DNA from: Actinoplanes palleronii
GTDB taxonomy: Bacteria; Actinomycetota; Actinomycetes; Mycobacteriales; Micromonosporaceae
Direction of reading: 5' to 3'
DNA: 64,000 bases
Assembly: GCF_016862315.1 (NCBI RefSeq)
Contig: NZ_BOMS01000100.1
Coordinates: 1 to 64,000, forward strand
Shown: positions 6,854 through 14,547 of the stretch, piece by piece
How positions within the stretch are numbered: the stretch's first letter is position 1
How the letters are laid out: every line of letters starts with the position of its first letter
Made by a program: the position numbers and the translations under genes
The notes under the pieces: model-generated
What the model was told of the DNA's origin: nothing
Seen by the model: the letters and a program-made list of their open reading frames with translations, nothing else
Database searches by the model: none

Positions 6854-8413
6854 TCAGCCGCCGAGGATGGTGACCTCGGCCCAGCCGCTCGCGGTGCCGG
6901 TCTTCTGGACCACCGCGAGGTCGGGGTGACCGTCGGCGTTCCAGTCGGTGAGCAGCACCTCGTGGCGGTCGTCGGTGGCGGGCTGGGCGGTGCTGACCTT
7001 GGCCAGTGAACGGGTCAGGCCGGACGCGCCGTCCAGCACCCGGACCTCGGTCTTGCCGCTGGCCGTGCCGGATTTCTGCACGGTGACCAGGTCGGGGCGC
7101 TTGTCGGCGTTCCAGTCGGTCGCCGACACCTCCAGGCCGTCGCGGGCCGGTTCGGCGCTGATCACGGCCGGCCCCACGAGCTTCTGGAAACTCGAGGCGC
7201 CGTCGACGACCTGCACCTCGACCTTCTTGCTCGCCGTGCCGGTGGTCTGCGCGGCCACCAGGTCGAGGCGGCCGTCGGCGTTCCCGTCGGCCAGGGAGAA
7301 CTGGTAGCGGTCGTCGGTCGGGCCGAGCACGGTGGCGGTGTCGACCAGCAGCTGCTGGAAGTTCGACGCGCCGTCGACGATCCGCACCTCGGTCTTGCCA
7401 CTGGCCGTGCCGGACTTCTGCACCACAACCAGGTCGGGGCGGCCGTCGGCGTTCCAGTCGGCCACCGCGTACGCCGAACGCTCGTCGGTGGGGCCGAGCA
7501 CCGTGGCCGTGGTCAGCAGCAGCGACCCGAAGTTCGTCGCACCGTTGATGATGCGCACCTCGGTCTTGCCGGTGGCCACACCCGCACCGCTGACCGAGAG
7601 CAGATCGGGGTGCTTGTCGCCGTTCCAGTCGGCCATCGCGAGGGCGTGGTGCCCGTCCAGCGGGCCGAGCGAGGTCGCCGCGGCGGCCAGCGCCTTCTGG
7701 AACGGGCCGGTGGGCACCGGCGAGGTGGCCGGCACCACGGGCGGGCGGCCCGCCGTGGTGGTGCCCGACTCGGTCACCGCTGACGCGTCGGCCCACAGCG
7801 CGGACACGATCAGCTGGGCGTCGGGCGCCTCCCGTGCGTACGCCGCCGGGTGTGCCGAGGTCTGCACCCGCTGACAGATCGGGCCGATCTCGCCGCTCTG
7901 CCAGCTGCCGCCGGGGTACTTGCGGATCATCGCGTTCAGGAACGCGTTCGTCGCATACGTGACGTCGACCAGCTCGTCGGGGCTGCCCCAGCCCATCGAC
8001 GGCCGCTGCTGGAACAGGCCGAGGCTGTCGTGGTCGACGGCGAACAGGTGGTTGTTCAGGCTGCTCTCGGTGATCGCCGTGGTCAGCGCGAGGACTGCGG
8101 CCCGCTGGCCCAGCCCGCGCTGCTGCACGGCGCGGACGATGCCGCGGGCGCAGGCGATCCGGGCGGCGGTCAGCGACGAGCCGATCCGCTGGCCGGTCAT
8201 CGACGAGCGCAACTGTCCGGCGATCTGCCGGTCGGCCGAGGTGCCGGAACCGCCGGCGCACGAGGTCGACGGCGACGGGACGTCGGGCACCTTGGCCATG
8301 GCCGGCGACGGCAGCATGACCGTGCCTCCGGCAAGCGTCAGCGCGAGCAGCCATCTCCTGGTGGCACTGGATCCGAAACGGAAAAGCACGCTCCTGCTCT
8401 GATCCACTGCCAT
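6854..8413 (-). CDS. Secreted lysozyme-like domain protein with FG-GAP/VCBS repeats
   Basis: This 519-aa protein has a signal peptide of about 40 residues (cleavage near PAMAK). A domain at about 55-200 contains AVLALTTAITESSLNNH and DSLGLFQQRPSMGWG. This is the pattern of actinobacterial transglycosylase/lysozyme-like proteins, in which the Glu of TES is the probable acid. From about residue 230 to the end are five FG-GAP-type repeats of about 55 aa with the calcium-binding motif D-W-N-(A/G)-D-(G/K)-x-P-D-L. Each repeat alternates with T-A-S-(G/K)-K-T-E-V. They probably form a beta-propeller that binds glycans or calcium. ATG 8413 follows GGGGAGG. The 245-bp gap upstream is a divergent promoter region shared with the PAS kinase. 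Confidence 0.8.
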   Translation of the reverse strand: MAVDQSRSVLFRFGSSATRRWLLALTLAGGTVMLPSPAMAKVPDVPSPSTSCAGGSGTSADRQIAGQLRSSMTGQRIGSSLTAARIACARGIVRAVQQRGLGQRAAVLALTTAITESSLNNHLFAVDHDSLGLFQQRPSMGWGSPDELVDVTYATNAFLNAMIRKYPGGSWQSGEIGPICQRVQTSAHPAAYAREAPDAQLIVSALWADASAVTESGTTTAGRPPVVPATSPVPTGPFQKALAAAATSLGPLDGHHALAMADWNGDKHPDLLSVSGAGVATGKTEVRIINGATNFGSLLLTTATVLGPTDERSAYAVADWNADGRPDLVVVQKSGTASGKTEVRIVDGASNFQQLLVDTATVLGPTDDRYQFSLADGNADGRLDLVAAQTTGTASKKVEVQVVDGASSFQKLVGPAVISAEPARDGLEVSATDWNADKRPDLVTVQKSGTASGKTEVRVLDGASGLTRSLAKVSTAQPATDDRHEVLLTDWNADGHPDLAVVQKTGTASGWAEVTILGG

Positions 8414-8658
8414 CTGCTGTCGGACCTCCCCGTACCGGCCAATGCGCCCCATCAATCTGTCACACGACCGGGAAAACACGAAGCATTTGCCGGTTCGGTA
8501 AACGATCCACACAGGAAAGTCACAGTCCGGGGGCCGGTCGGCCGGATCACGTTCCGCATTGACGCCGGTACTCGCCGTCGAGAATCGGCCGGCTCGCTCT
8601 CTTGCGGCGATAACGGGAACGGGCTGCGGGCGCGCCGCCGCCGGACGATGGTGGACGG

Positions 8659-10761
8659 GTGCGGGCCGGTGGGCGACCACGAAGGTGGTGGCAGTTCCTG
8701 GTCGTCCCCCTGTCGATCTGGCTGATGCTGACCGCGGGCGGGACGGCGGCACTGCTGTGGGCGCAGACGCAGAGCCGGGCCGGGATGGTGCAGCGGTTCG
8801 ACCTGCGGATGCACCTGGTGGGCGATTTCGTCACCAGCTACGTCGCGGAAGTGCTCGAGCGGGAACGGCTGCAGGCGACCGCGCTGCTGGCCGATCCGGT
8901 GGTCAGCAACCGGGACTTCCTCCGGTCGGTGAGCGGCTTCGGGTATCCGGCCGCGGTGCTGCTGGACGCACAGGGGCGGCTGCTGCGCGCCGTGCCGGCC
9001 AACAGTGCCCTGATCGGTCAGGACCTGACGATCGGATACCCGCACCTGCGGACCGCGGTGCGCGACGGTCAGCCGGCGGTGTCGCCGGTGGTGCCGTCCG
9101 CCGTCCGCCGGGAGCCGGTGGTCGCGTTCGCGGTGCCGTTCACCACGCCGTCCGGGCGACGGGTGTTCTCCGGGGCGATCGCGGTCACGCGGAGCCCGCT
9201 GTCGGCGTACCTGGCCACCGCGTGGACGCTGGCCGACATCCGGGTGCAGCTCACCGACGACGCCGGGATGATCGCCGCCGACAACCGCGCGATGGATCGC
9301 ACCGCACCGGCCCTGAACAGCGCCAACCCCGACCTGGCCGAGGCGCTGGCCGCGCACGACCAGGGCCGGTACTCCTCCGGTGGCCGGTGGTGGCGGTACG
9401 TGTCGATGCGGATCTCCGGGGCGCCGTGGCGGCTGTCCGCTGCCGTACCGGAAGATGCCCTCTTCGCCTCGGTGCACGGCAACGAGACGGCCGGGCGGGT
9501 GGCCGTGGGCACCGCCGCCGCCGTCGGGCTGCTGGTCGTGGTGGCGGCCGGCCGGGCCCGTCGGCACCGGAATGAGCTGCAGACCAGCGAACAGCGGTTC
9601 CGGAAGGTGTTCGACAACTCCCGGATCGGGATGCTGATCACCGACCCGGGGGGACGGTTCCTGCGGGTCAACCCGGCGCTCGGGCAGATGCTCGGCGTCC
9701 CGCCCGACGAGCTGGTCGGCCGGCCGTTCGCCGAGCTCACCCACCCCGACGACCTGGACGCCTGCGTCGCCGCGGTGCAGAGCTGCGTGACCGGCCGGCG
9801 CGACGGTTTCGAGGTGCACAAGCGGTACCGGCACGGCGCCGGGCACTACATCGAGGCGATCGTGACCAGCGCGCTGCTGCGCGACCCGAACGGCCAGCCA
9901 CAGTTCTTCACCACCCAGGTGCTCGACATGACCGAGCGCAACGCCCTGGAGCGCACCCGGGTCCAGCAGCAGGCCGAGCTCGCGCAGCGGGCCGAGCAGC
10001 TGCAGGAGGCGAACGCGCAGATGGCGGACTTCCTGACCATGCTCACCCACGACGTCCGTCAGCCGTTGACCGGCATCGTGGCCCGTGGCGAACTGCTGAT
10101 CGACGAATGGCACGAGCTCGGCGACGATGACCGCCAACGGTACGTACGACAGATGACCGCGACCGGTCACCGCGCCGATCAGCTGGTCGAGGAGATCCTC
10201 ACCCTGGCCCAGCTCGACGCGGGGGCGATCGTGGCCCGGCCGGTGGTGCTGGACCTGTCGCAGGTCGTACCGGAGGCGGTCGCCGCGCAGGGACTGGCCC
10301 CGGGCCAGGCGATCGCGGTGCTGGCGCCGGACCAGAGCATCGCCCTGGCCGACCCGGCCCACCTGCACCTGATCCTCGGCAACCTGATCGGCAACGCGGT
10401 CAAGTACGGCGCGCCGCCGGTCACCATCCGGATCATGGGGCATCCCGGGCACGTCGACATCCACGTCACCGACAACGGCGAGGGTGTGCCGGCCGCGTTC
10501 GTACCGCACCTGTTCGACCGCTTCGCCCGGGCCGACTCCGGGGTCGCGATCACCAAGCCGGGCACCGGGCTGGGCCTCTACCTGGTCCGGCAGCTCGCCG
10601 AGGCGGGCGGGATCAGCGTCGCCTACCGCCCGCACCAGCCGCACGGCTCGACGTTCGTGCTGACCGTGCCGAGGCCGCCCCGCCGGCCCGGCACGACCAC
10701 GCTGTCCGGCACCGACCCGCGCAAGCGCGGCGTCGGCATCACCACCAAGCGTGGCTCGTGA
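8659..10761 (+). CDS. PAS-domain sensor histidine kinase with extracellular sensor
   Basis: This 700-aa protein has TM1 at about 12-33. An extracellular domain at about 34-270 has Cache-like character (VSNRDFLRSVSGFGYPAAVLLDAQGR). TM2 is at about 278-297 and PAS with PAC at about 306-432 (FRKVFDNSRIGMLI to VLDMTER). A short coiled coil rich in Q/A/E spans 435-460. The phospho-acceptor segment is THDVRQPL, and the ATPase domain shows N box NLIGNAVKYG, G1 DNGEGVP and G2 GTGLGLYLV. The DVRQPL form of the H box is typical of hybrid-like PAS kinases. No response regulator is adjacent, so it is an orphan. GTG 8659 is the only in-frame start before TM1. Confidence 0.88.
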   Translation: MRAGGRPRRWWQFLVVPLSIWLMLTAGGTAALLWAQTQSRAGMVQRFDLRMHLVGDFVTSYVAEVLERERLQATALLADPVVSNRDFLRSVSGFGYPAAVLLDAQGRLLRAVPANSALIGQDLTIGYPHLRTAVRDGQPAVSPVVPSAVRREPVVAFAVPFTTPSGRRVFSGAIAVTRSPLSAYLATAWTLADIRVQLTDDAGMIAADNRAMDRTAPALNSANPDLAEALAAHDQGRYSSGGRWWRYVSMRISGAPWRLSAAVPEDALFASVHGNETAGRVAVGTAAAVGLLVVVAAGRARRHRNELQTSEQRFRKVFDNSRIGMLITDPGGRFLRVNPALGQMLGVPPDELVGRPFAELTHPDDLDACVAAVQSCVTGRRDGFEVHKRYRHGAGHYIEAIVTSALLRDPNGQPQFFTTQVLDMTERNALERTRVQQQAELAQRAEQLQEANAQMADFLTMLTHDVRQPLTGIVARGELLIDEWHELGDDDRQRYVRQMTATGHRADQLVEEILTLAQLDAGAIVARPVVLDLSQVVPEAVAAQGLAPGQAIAVLAPDQSIALADPAHLHLILGNLIGNAVKYGAPPVTIRIMGHPGHVDIHVTDNGEGVPAAFVPHLFDRFARADSGVAITKPGTGLGLYLVRQLAEAGGISVAYRPHQPHGSTFVLTVPRPPRRPGTTTLSGTDPRKRGVGITTKRGS

Positions 10762-10777
10762 CCGTGGCCGGGACGGA

Positions 10778-12454
10778 TCAGCGCCAGGTCCAGTGGGTGC
10801 CGGTGGGCGCCCAGCGGGTGCTGACCGGCGCGTCGCCGGCCGTCACCGAGGCCACCGACGCCGACGTGTCGGGTGGGATCACGCCGGTGCAGCCGCCGGC
10901 GTCCGGGCGGCCGGTGAGGAAGTACGCCTCGAGGTGCTCCGTGCACTCCGGGACCCGCGCGACCGAGCCGTGGATGTCGTCCTCGACCGTGAACACCGTG
11001 CCGCCGATCGTCGACCGGACCTGGGCGATCCACGAGTACGGTGTCGGGCTCTCCCATCGGTGACCGGACAGCTGCAGCGAGCCGGACGACTTCCGCAAGT
11101 GGAAGGGTTCGGTGGCCGGAATCGGCCAGCCCGCACAGCGCTGGGTGATCACACCGAGGCTCCCCGCGATCGGGAACTCCTGCTGCCAGCCGCGGTACGT
11201 CCGCCAGAACGTGGGGAAGTCGTGCGGGCTGGTGTCGTCGTTGCAGAGGATCGCGGTGCCGGCCGTCTCGTTGAACTGTTCGGGCAGGTCAGCGGGCGGC
11301 TCGGTGGGCTCTCCCGGGTCGTTCGGCTCCGCGCCGATGATCGACTTCAGGGCATCCGGCACCGGATCGCCGGTCGTCGCCGTGGACAACGCCGCCAGGC
11401 CCGCGGTGGCGTCCGGCCACACCGGGCTGGGCGCCACGGCCAGGAACGCGGCGAGGTTGCCGTCGAGCTCCCGGTCCAGGTCGCTGAACACGATCGGCGC
11501 CGCGTCGAGCTGGGCCTTCAGCCGCGTGACCACGGCGATCACCTCGTCGGCGGTGTCACCGAGGTGGTAGGTCGCGTCCCGCTGCGCGGCCCAGGCGGCC
11601 CATCGGGGCACCTTGCGCTCCTCGGCGGCGGTCACGTCGTGGAACCGCGAGTCGAGCCGGTTCGCGGTCGGGCCGACCACGCTGTCCAGCCACATCCGGT
11701 CCACCGAGCCCGGGTACAGACTGCGGAACACCTGGCCGAGCAGGGTGCCCCAGGAGACACCGAAGTAACTGATCTTCTGCACTCCCAGAGCCGCCCGCAC
11801 CCGGTCGAGATCGCGGGCCACGTCGGTGGTGGTGAGCTGACGCAGGAACGTGGGGTCGCTCGCCCAGCAGGCCTGGTTCTGCGCGACCTGGAAGTCGTAG
11901 ATCTTCTTCGCGGTCGCCTCGGTCAGCGGCCCGGCCGGGATCTCGGGCGGGACGACGTCGTCGCCGGGGCGCGCGCACTCGGCGCGGGTGCTGTAGCCGA
12001 CGCCGCGCGGGTCGAAGCCGATCAGGTCGTAGCGGTCGTTCAGCGCCGCGAACTGCGGGCTGGTCAGGGTCAGCTGGTGCGGCATCAGGTAGCCGCTGCC
12101 GCCCGGCCCGCCCGGGTTCACCGCGATGCTGCCCCGCTTGTGCTTCTGGTCGGTGGCCCGCAGCCGGCTGATCGCGACGGTGATCTTCCGGCCGGCCGGG
12201 TGGGCGTAGTCGAGCGGCACCTGCACGGTTCCGCAGTCGGTGCGGGCGAGCAGCGCCCGGATCCTGGGCACCTCGTCCGGCGGCACACCCATCGCCTCGA
12301 GCGTCGCATCCGAGTAGGCCACGCAGTCCCCCCACGTCACCCGGCCCGACCCGCTGCTCGCTGCTGCCCCGCTCGCCGGCACGGCCAGGCCGAACGCACC
12401 CGCCGCGACGGCGAGCACCCCGATCCCCGCGGTCAATCGCTTGTGTCGTGTCAT
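10778..12454 (-). CDS. Secreted alpha/beta hydrolase, S33 tripeptidyl-aminopeptidase-like
   Basis: This 558-aa protein has a signal peptide (TRHKR, hydrophobic 8-26, cleavage near ASGAA). The oxyanion region is NPGGPGGSG (about 113-121) and GFDPRGVG follows. The nucleophile elbow GVSWG places Ser near 234. A C-terminal TAP-like domain (about 420-540) has the likely catalytic His in VEDDIHGS. This order matches secreted actinobacterial SlpD/SlpE and Tap peptidases, which remove tripeptides from protein N-termini. Cysteines in pairs suggest disulfides. The ATG at 12454 is preferred over GTG 12460 because it starts directly on the basic n-region. It converges on the PAS kinase with a 16-nt gap. 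Confidence 0.88.
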   Translation of the reverse strand: MTRHKRLTAGIGVLAVAAGAFGLAVPASGAAASSGSGRVTWGDCVAYSDATLEAMGVPPDEVPRIRALLARTDCGTVQVPLDYAHPAGRKITVAISRLRATDQKHKRGSIAVNPGGPGGSGYLMPHQLTLTSPQFAALNDRYDLIGFDPRGVGYSTRAECARPGDDVVPPEIPAGPLTEATAKKIYDFQVAQNQACWASDPTFLRQLTTTDVARDLDRVRAALGVQKISYFGVSWGTLLGQVFRSLYPGSVDRMWLDSVVGPTANRLDSRFHDVTAAEERKVPRWAAWAAQRDATYHLGDTADEVIAVVTRLKAQLDAAPIVFSDLDRELDGNLAAFLAVAPSPVWPDATAGLAALSTATTGDPVPDALKSIIGAEPNDPGEPTEPPADLPEQFNETAGTAILCNDDTSPHDFPTFWRTYRGWQQEFPIAGSLGVITQRCAGWPIPATEPFHLRKSSGSLQLSGHRWESPTPYSWIAQVRSTIGGTVFTVEDDIHGSVARVPECTEHLEAYFLTGRPDAGGCTGVIPPDTSASVASVTAGDAPVSTRWAPTGTHWTWR

Positions 12455-12513
12455 GCCCACATAGATACCGATGCCCGCGTCACCCCGATGTCACCACCGC
12501 CCGCAGCGCTTCC

Positions 12514-12624
12514 AGCGTGTGAAGTTTGGGCGCGGAGCGCACCCAAACTCCCCACACAACCGCCGCAACCGCCGCAACCCCGAGCGTGTGAAGTTACGGC
12601 GCGGAGCGCACCGAAAGTCCCCAC
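12514..12624. repeat. Two 42-bp hairpin repeats in tandem
   Basis: The 301-bp space between divergent genes holds two copies of one 42-bp unit, at 12514-12555 and 12583-12624. Both begin AGCGTGTGAAGTT and end TCCCCAC, and they share GGCGCGGAGCGCACC or its near match. Each unit folds on itself: arms AGTTTGGG and CCCAAACT in copy 1. In copy 2 one G-C pair of the stem is changed to C-G on both sides, so structure appears conserved. The spacer is rich in CCGCAA. Function is unknown; transcriptional or RNA-level control is possible. Confidence 0.55.
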
Positions 12625-12755
12625 GCTCGGCGCGGCGAAGCTCCCGCGATCATGCCAAACCCGCCGCGGTGGAAAGTGTTATCGCCGGTGGGGTGCGAGC
12701 GTCTCCTCTGACGGCCGAACGACGGTCGCTGCCGACGGCGAGGACACCGATCGCG

Positions 12756-12953
12756 ATGATGTATGCCGAGATGCTTCGATCGGTCACCAACTGGCAGCGG
12801 CTCGACCGCCACCCGACCCAGCGTGACCGCATGCCGGCACTTGTCGACCGTTTCTTCCGCGAGGGCGGCATGGTGCTGCTCAACGCGCGCACCACCGGCC
12901 GGCCGGACTACCAGATCGCGGACTGGTACTGGCCCTCCGCGGAACGGGCCTGA
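12756..12953 (+). CDS. Small hypothetical protein, 65 aa
   Basis: A 65-codon frame begins ATGATG at 12756 and ends in WYWPSAERA. The codon use has the GC-rich third position of real genes here, and the sequence is a plausible small helical protein (LVDRFFREGGMVLLNARTTGRPDYQIADWYW). I recognise no family. A weak GCGAGGA lies about 14 nt before the start. The reading frame stays open upstream through the 42-bp repeats, but that part (basic, R/P-rich) looks non-coding, so I start at the ATG pair. It is a moderate-confidence call. Confidence 0.45.
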   Translation: MMYAEMLRSVTNWQRLDRHPTQRDRMPALVDRFFREGGMVLLNARTTGRPDYQIADWYWPSAERA

Positions 12954-12980
12954 CCACCCCCACCTGCTAATCTTCCACTC

Positions 12981-13064
12981 GTGATGATGACGAGCGGCCA
13001 GCGCGCCACGCGCCACGGCGCCGTCTTCGGGGATCACTCGTTCCGCCAGGACTTCTACCAGTAA
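12981..13064 (+). CDS. Possible leaderless 27-aa peptide
   Basis: GTG-ATG-ATG at 12981 opens a 27-codon frame ending with HSFRQDFYQ and TAA at 13062-13064. There is no ribosome site, but a -10-like TAATCT (12968-12973) ends 7 nt before the GTG, the geometry of leaderless actinobacterial mRNAs. It could be a small peptide or a leader of the adenosine deaminase gene 53 nt downstream. No similarity is recognised and it may be chance. Confidence 0.25.
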   Translation: MMMTSGQRATRHGAVFGDHSFRQDFYQ

Positions 13065-13116
13065 GCGACCGCGCGTCGCTGTCGTCCTTGGCCGAAACTG
13101 ATCTCCCGGAGCACCC

Positions 13117-14052
13117 ATGTCTCTCATCGATCTGCACCGCCACCTCGAAGGTTCCCTGCGGGTGTCCACCACCCTCGAGCTCGCCCACCGCTACGGCCAC
13201 CCGCTCGCCACCGCCGAGGACCCCGAGGATCTGCTCGTGGCACGCGGCCCGCTCGGCGGCCTGCTCCCCTACCTCGACAAGGTCGACGCCGCACCCTCCG
13301 CGTTCCGCGGTCTCGACGACTGGCACCGGGCCGCCCGCGAAGCTGTCCAGGACGCGGCCGCCGACGGCCTGGACTATCTCGAGGTCCGATTCAGCCCAGC
13401 GTTCATCGCCCAGGAGACGGGTCTCGACGCCACCGCCGTGATCGACGCCGTCGCGGACGGCACCCGTAGCGCGTCGCGGGAGACCGGACTGCCGGTCGGG
13501 TTGATCGGCATCATCCTGCGTGACCTCGGCCCGGAGCGCGGTGACGCACAGATGCGCACGCTGCTCACCCGGCGTGAGCTGCTCTGCGGCGTGGACATCG
13601 CCGGCAACGAGGCCGGGGTGCCGGCCGCCGCGTTCGCCCCGGCGTTCGCGCTCGCCCGCGACGCCGGCCTGCACGTCACGGTGCACGCCGGTGAGGCCGC
13701 CGGGCCGTTCAGCGTCTGGGACGCGGTTCACCACCTGGGCGCCGAGCGCATCGGTCACGGTATCCGCGCGGTCGAGGACCCGGCCCTGCTCGACCACCTC
13801 GCCGCCCACCGGATCACCCTCGAAGTCAGCCTGACCAGCAACCTGCACACCAGCACCGCGCCGAGTTACCCGGAGCATCCGGTGCGCCGCCTGCTGGCCG
13901 CCGGGGTGCCGGTCGCGCTCTGCACCGACGACCCGCGCACCTCGGCGATCACCCTCTCCGGCGAGTACCAGATCGCCGCGCCCCAGGCCGGTCTGTCCGA
14001 AAGCGACCTGCAGCGCATCCGCACCGACGCCCGCAACGCCGCCTTCGCATAA
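13117..14052 (+). CDS. add: Adenosine deaminase family protein
   Basis: This 311-aa amidohydrolase probably deaminates adenosine or a related purine in the cytoplasm. Metal-ligand His7 and His9 appear in DLHRHLEGS and a metal-site HAGEA lies near residue 190. The catalytic region RIGHGI, the strand SLTSN and the metal-binding Asp pair in CTDDP complete the adenosine-deaminase signature. At 311 aa it is slightly shorter than typical bacterial Add (330-360). The related futalosine-pathway deaminases share the fold, so substrate is not certain. ATG 13117 is the first start before the metal motif. No partner gene is adjacent; the repeat element B begins at its stop codon. Confidence 0.85.
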   Translation: MSLIDLHRHLEGSLRVSTTLELAHRYGHPLATAEDPEDLLVARGPLGGLLPYLDKVDAAPSAFRGLDDWHRAAREAVQDAAADGLDYLEVRFSPAFIAQETGLDATAVIDAVADGTRSASRETGLPVGLIGIILRDLGPERGDAQMRTLLTRRELLCGVDIAGNEAGVPAAAFAPAFALARDAGLHVTVHAGEAAGPFSVWDAVHHLGAERIGHGIRAVEDPALLDHLAAHRITLEVSLTSNLHTSTAPSYPEHPVRRLLAAGVPVALCTDDPRTSAITLSGEYQIAAPQAGLSESDLQRIRTDARNAAFA

Positions 14053-14386
14053 CCCCCTTCGGTACGAATATCGAGCGCCCGCCCGCAGGCTACGAGCCAC
14101 GTCCCGTGATGGTCTCGCGCGACACCGCAGCCACTCGCGGCCCGGCCGCGGTTCCGGTTGCCGGCTGGCTCTCAGGGGTGTGTCGAACGGAGTGAGACAC
14201 CCCCGAGAGCCAGCCGGGGCCGGGAGGCGCGCTGCGGTCCGGAGGGGTCGCGGTCTCGCGTGGTGAGTGGCGCGGTCCGGTGGGCGCGGCCGGGGTCGGC
14301 GCGGCGGCGGTGTCGCGCGAGGCCATCGCGGGACTCGGCTCGTAGCCTGCGGGCGGGGGCTCCTTCAGCCGTACCGAAAAAAGGGG
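14051..14386. repeat. Long inverted-repeat element, copy B (MITE-like)
   Basis: This element fills most of the 495-bp gap before the metalloprotease. Its termini are inverted repeats of about 75 bp: 14051-14128 pairs with 14306-14386, sharing GCCCGCAGGCTACGAGCC and TCTCGCGCGACACCGC-type segments. The outer ends read CCCCCTTCGGTACG and its complement. A central palindrome (14161-14184 with 14194-14217, 22 of 24 paired) has the same core as in copy A. No reading frame is credible. Its left end overlaps the last bases of the adenosine deaminase stop codon. Confidence 0.75.
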
Positions 14387-14425
14387 GTGACCGCGAGCGG
14401 ACCGCAGGCAATGCGAGGGTTTTCC

Positions 14426-14456
14426 CTATTTCGGAAAATAGATCTGTATAGATAGC
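14426..14456 (+). promoter_or_regulatory. AT-rich promoter/operator region of the M4 protease
   Basis: A short AT-rich island stands out in very GC-rich DNA. A 6-bp inverted repeat (CTATTT at 14426-14431, AAATAG at 14436-14441) is followed by ATAGATCTGTATAGATAG, which contains overlapping -10-like TATAGAT and TAGATA. It lies about 95 nt before the protease start and is the best promoter candidate in the gap. Confidence 0.4.
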
Positions 14457-14547
14457 GTCACTCCTGTTTCACCCGGTACCGGCCACCCCGCCGCGCCGGA
14501 GGTCGAGCCCGCCCACCACCCCCGTGGGCGGGAGAGGAGTACGCAAC

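Noticed and set aside
8452..10644. 730-aa minus-strand frame opposite the PAS kinase
   Set aside because: Shadow of the kinase; the plus strand shows all kinase motifs.
12471..12755. Upstream extension of the 65-aa gene through the 42-bp repeats
   Set aside because: The extension is rich in R, P and H, crosses both repeat hairpins and lacks gene-like codon bias.
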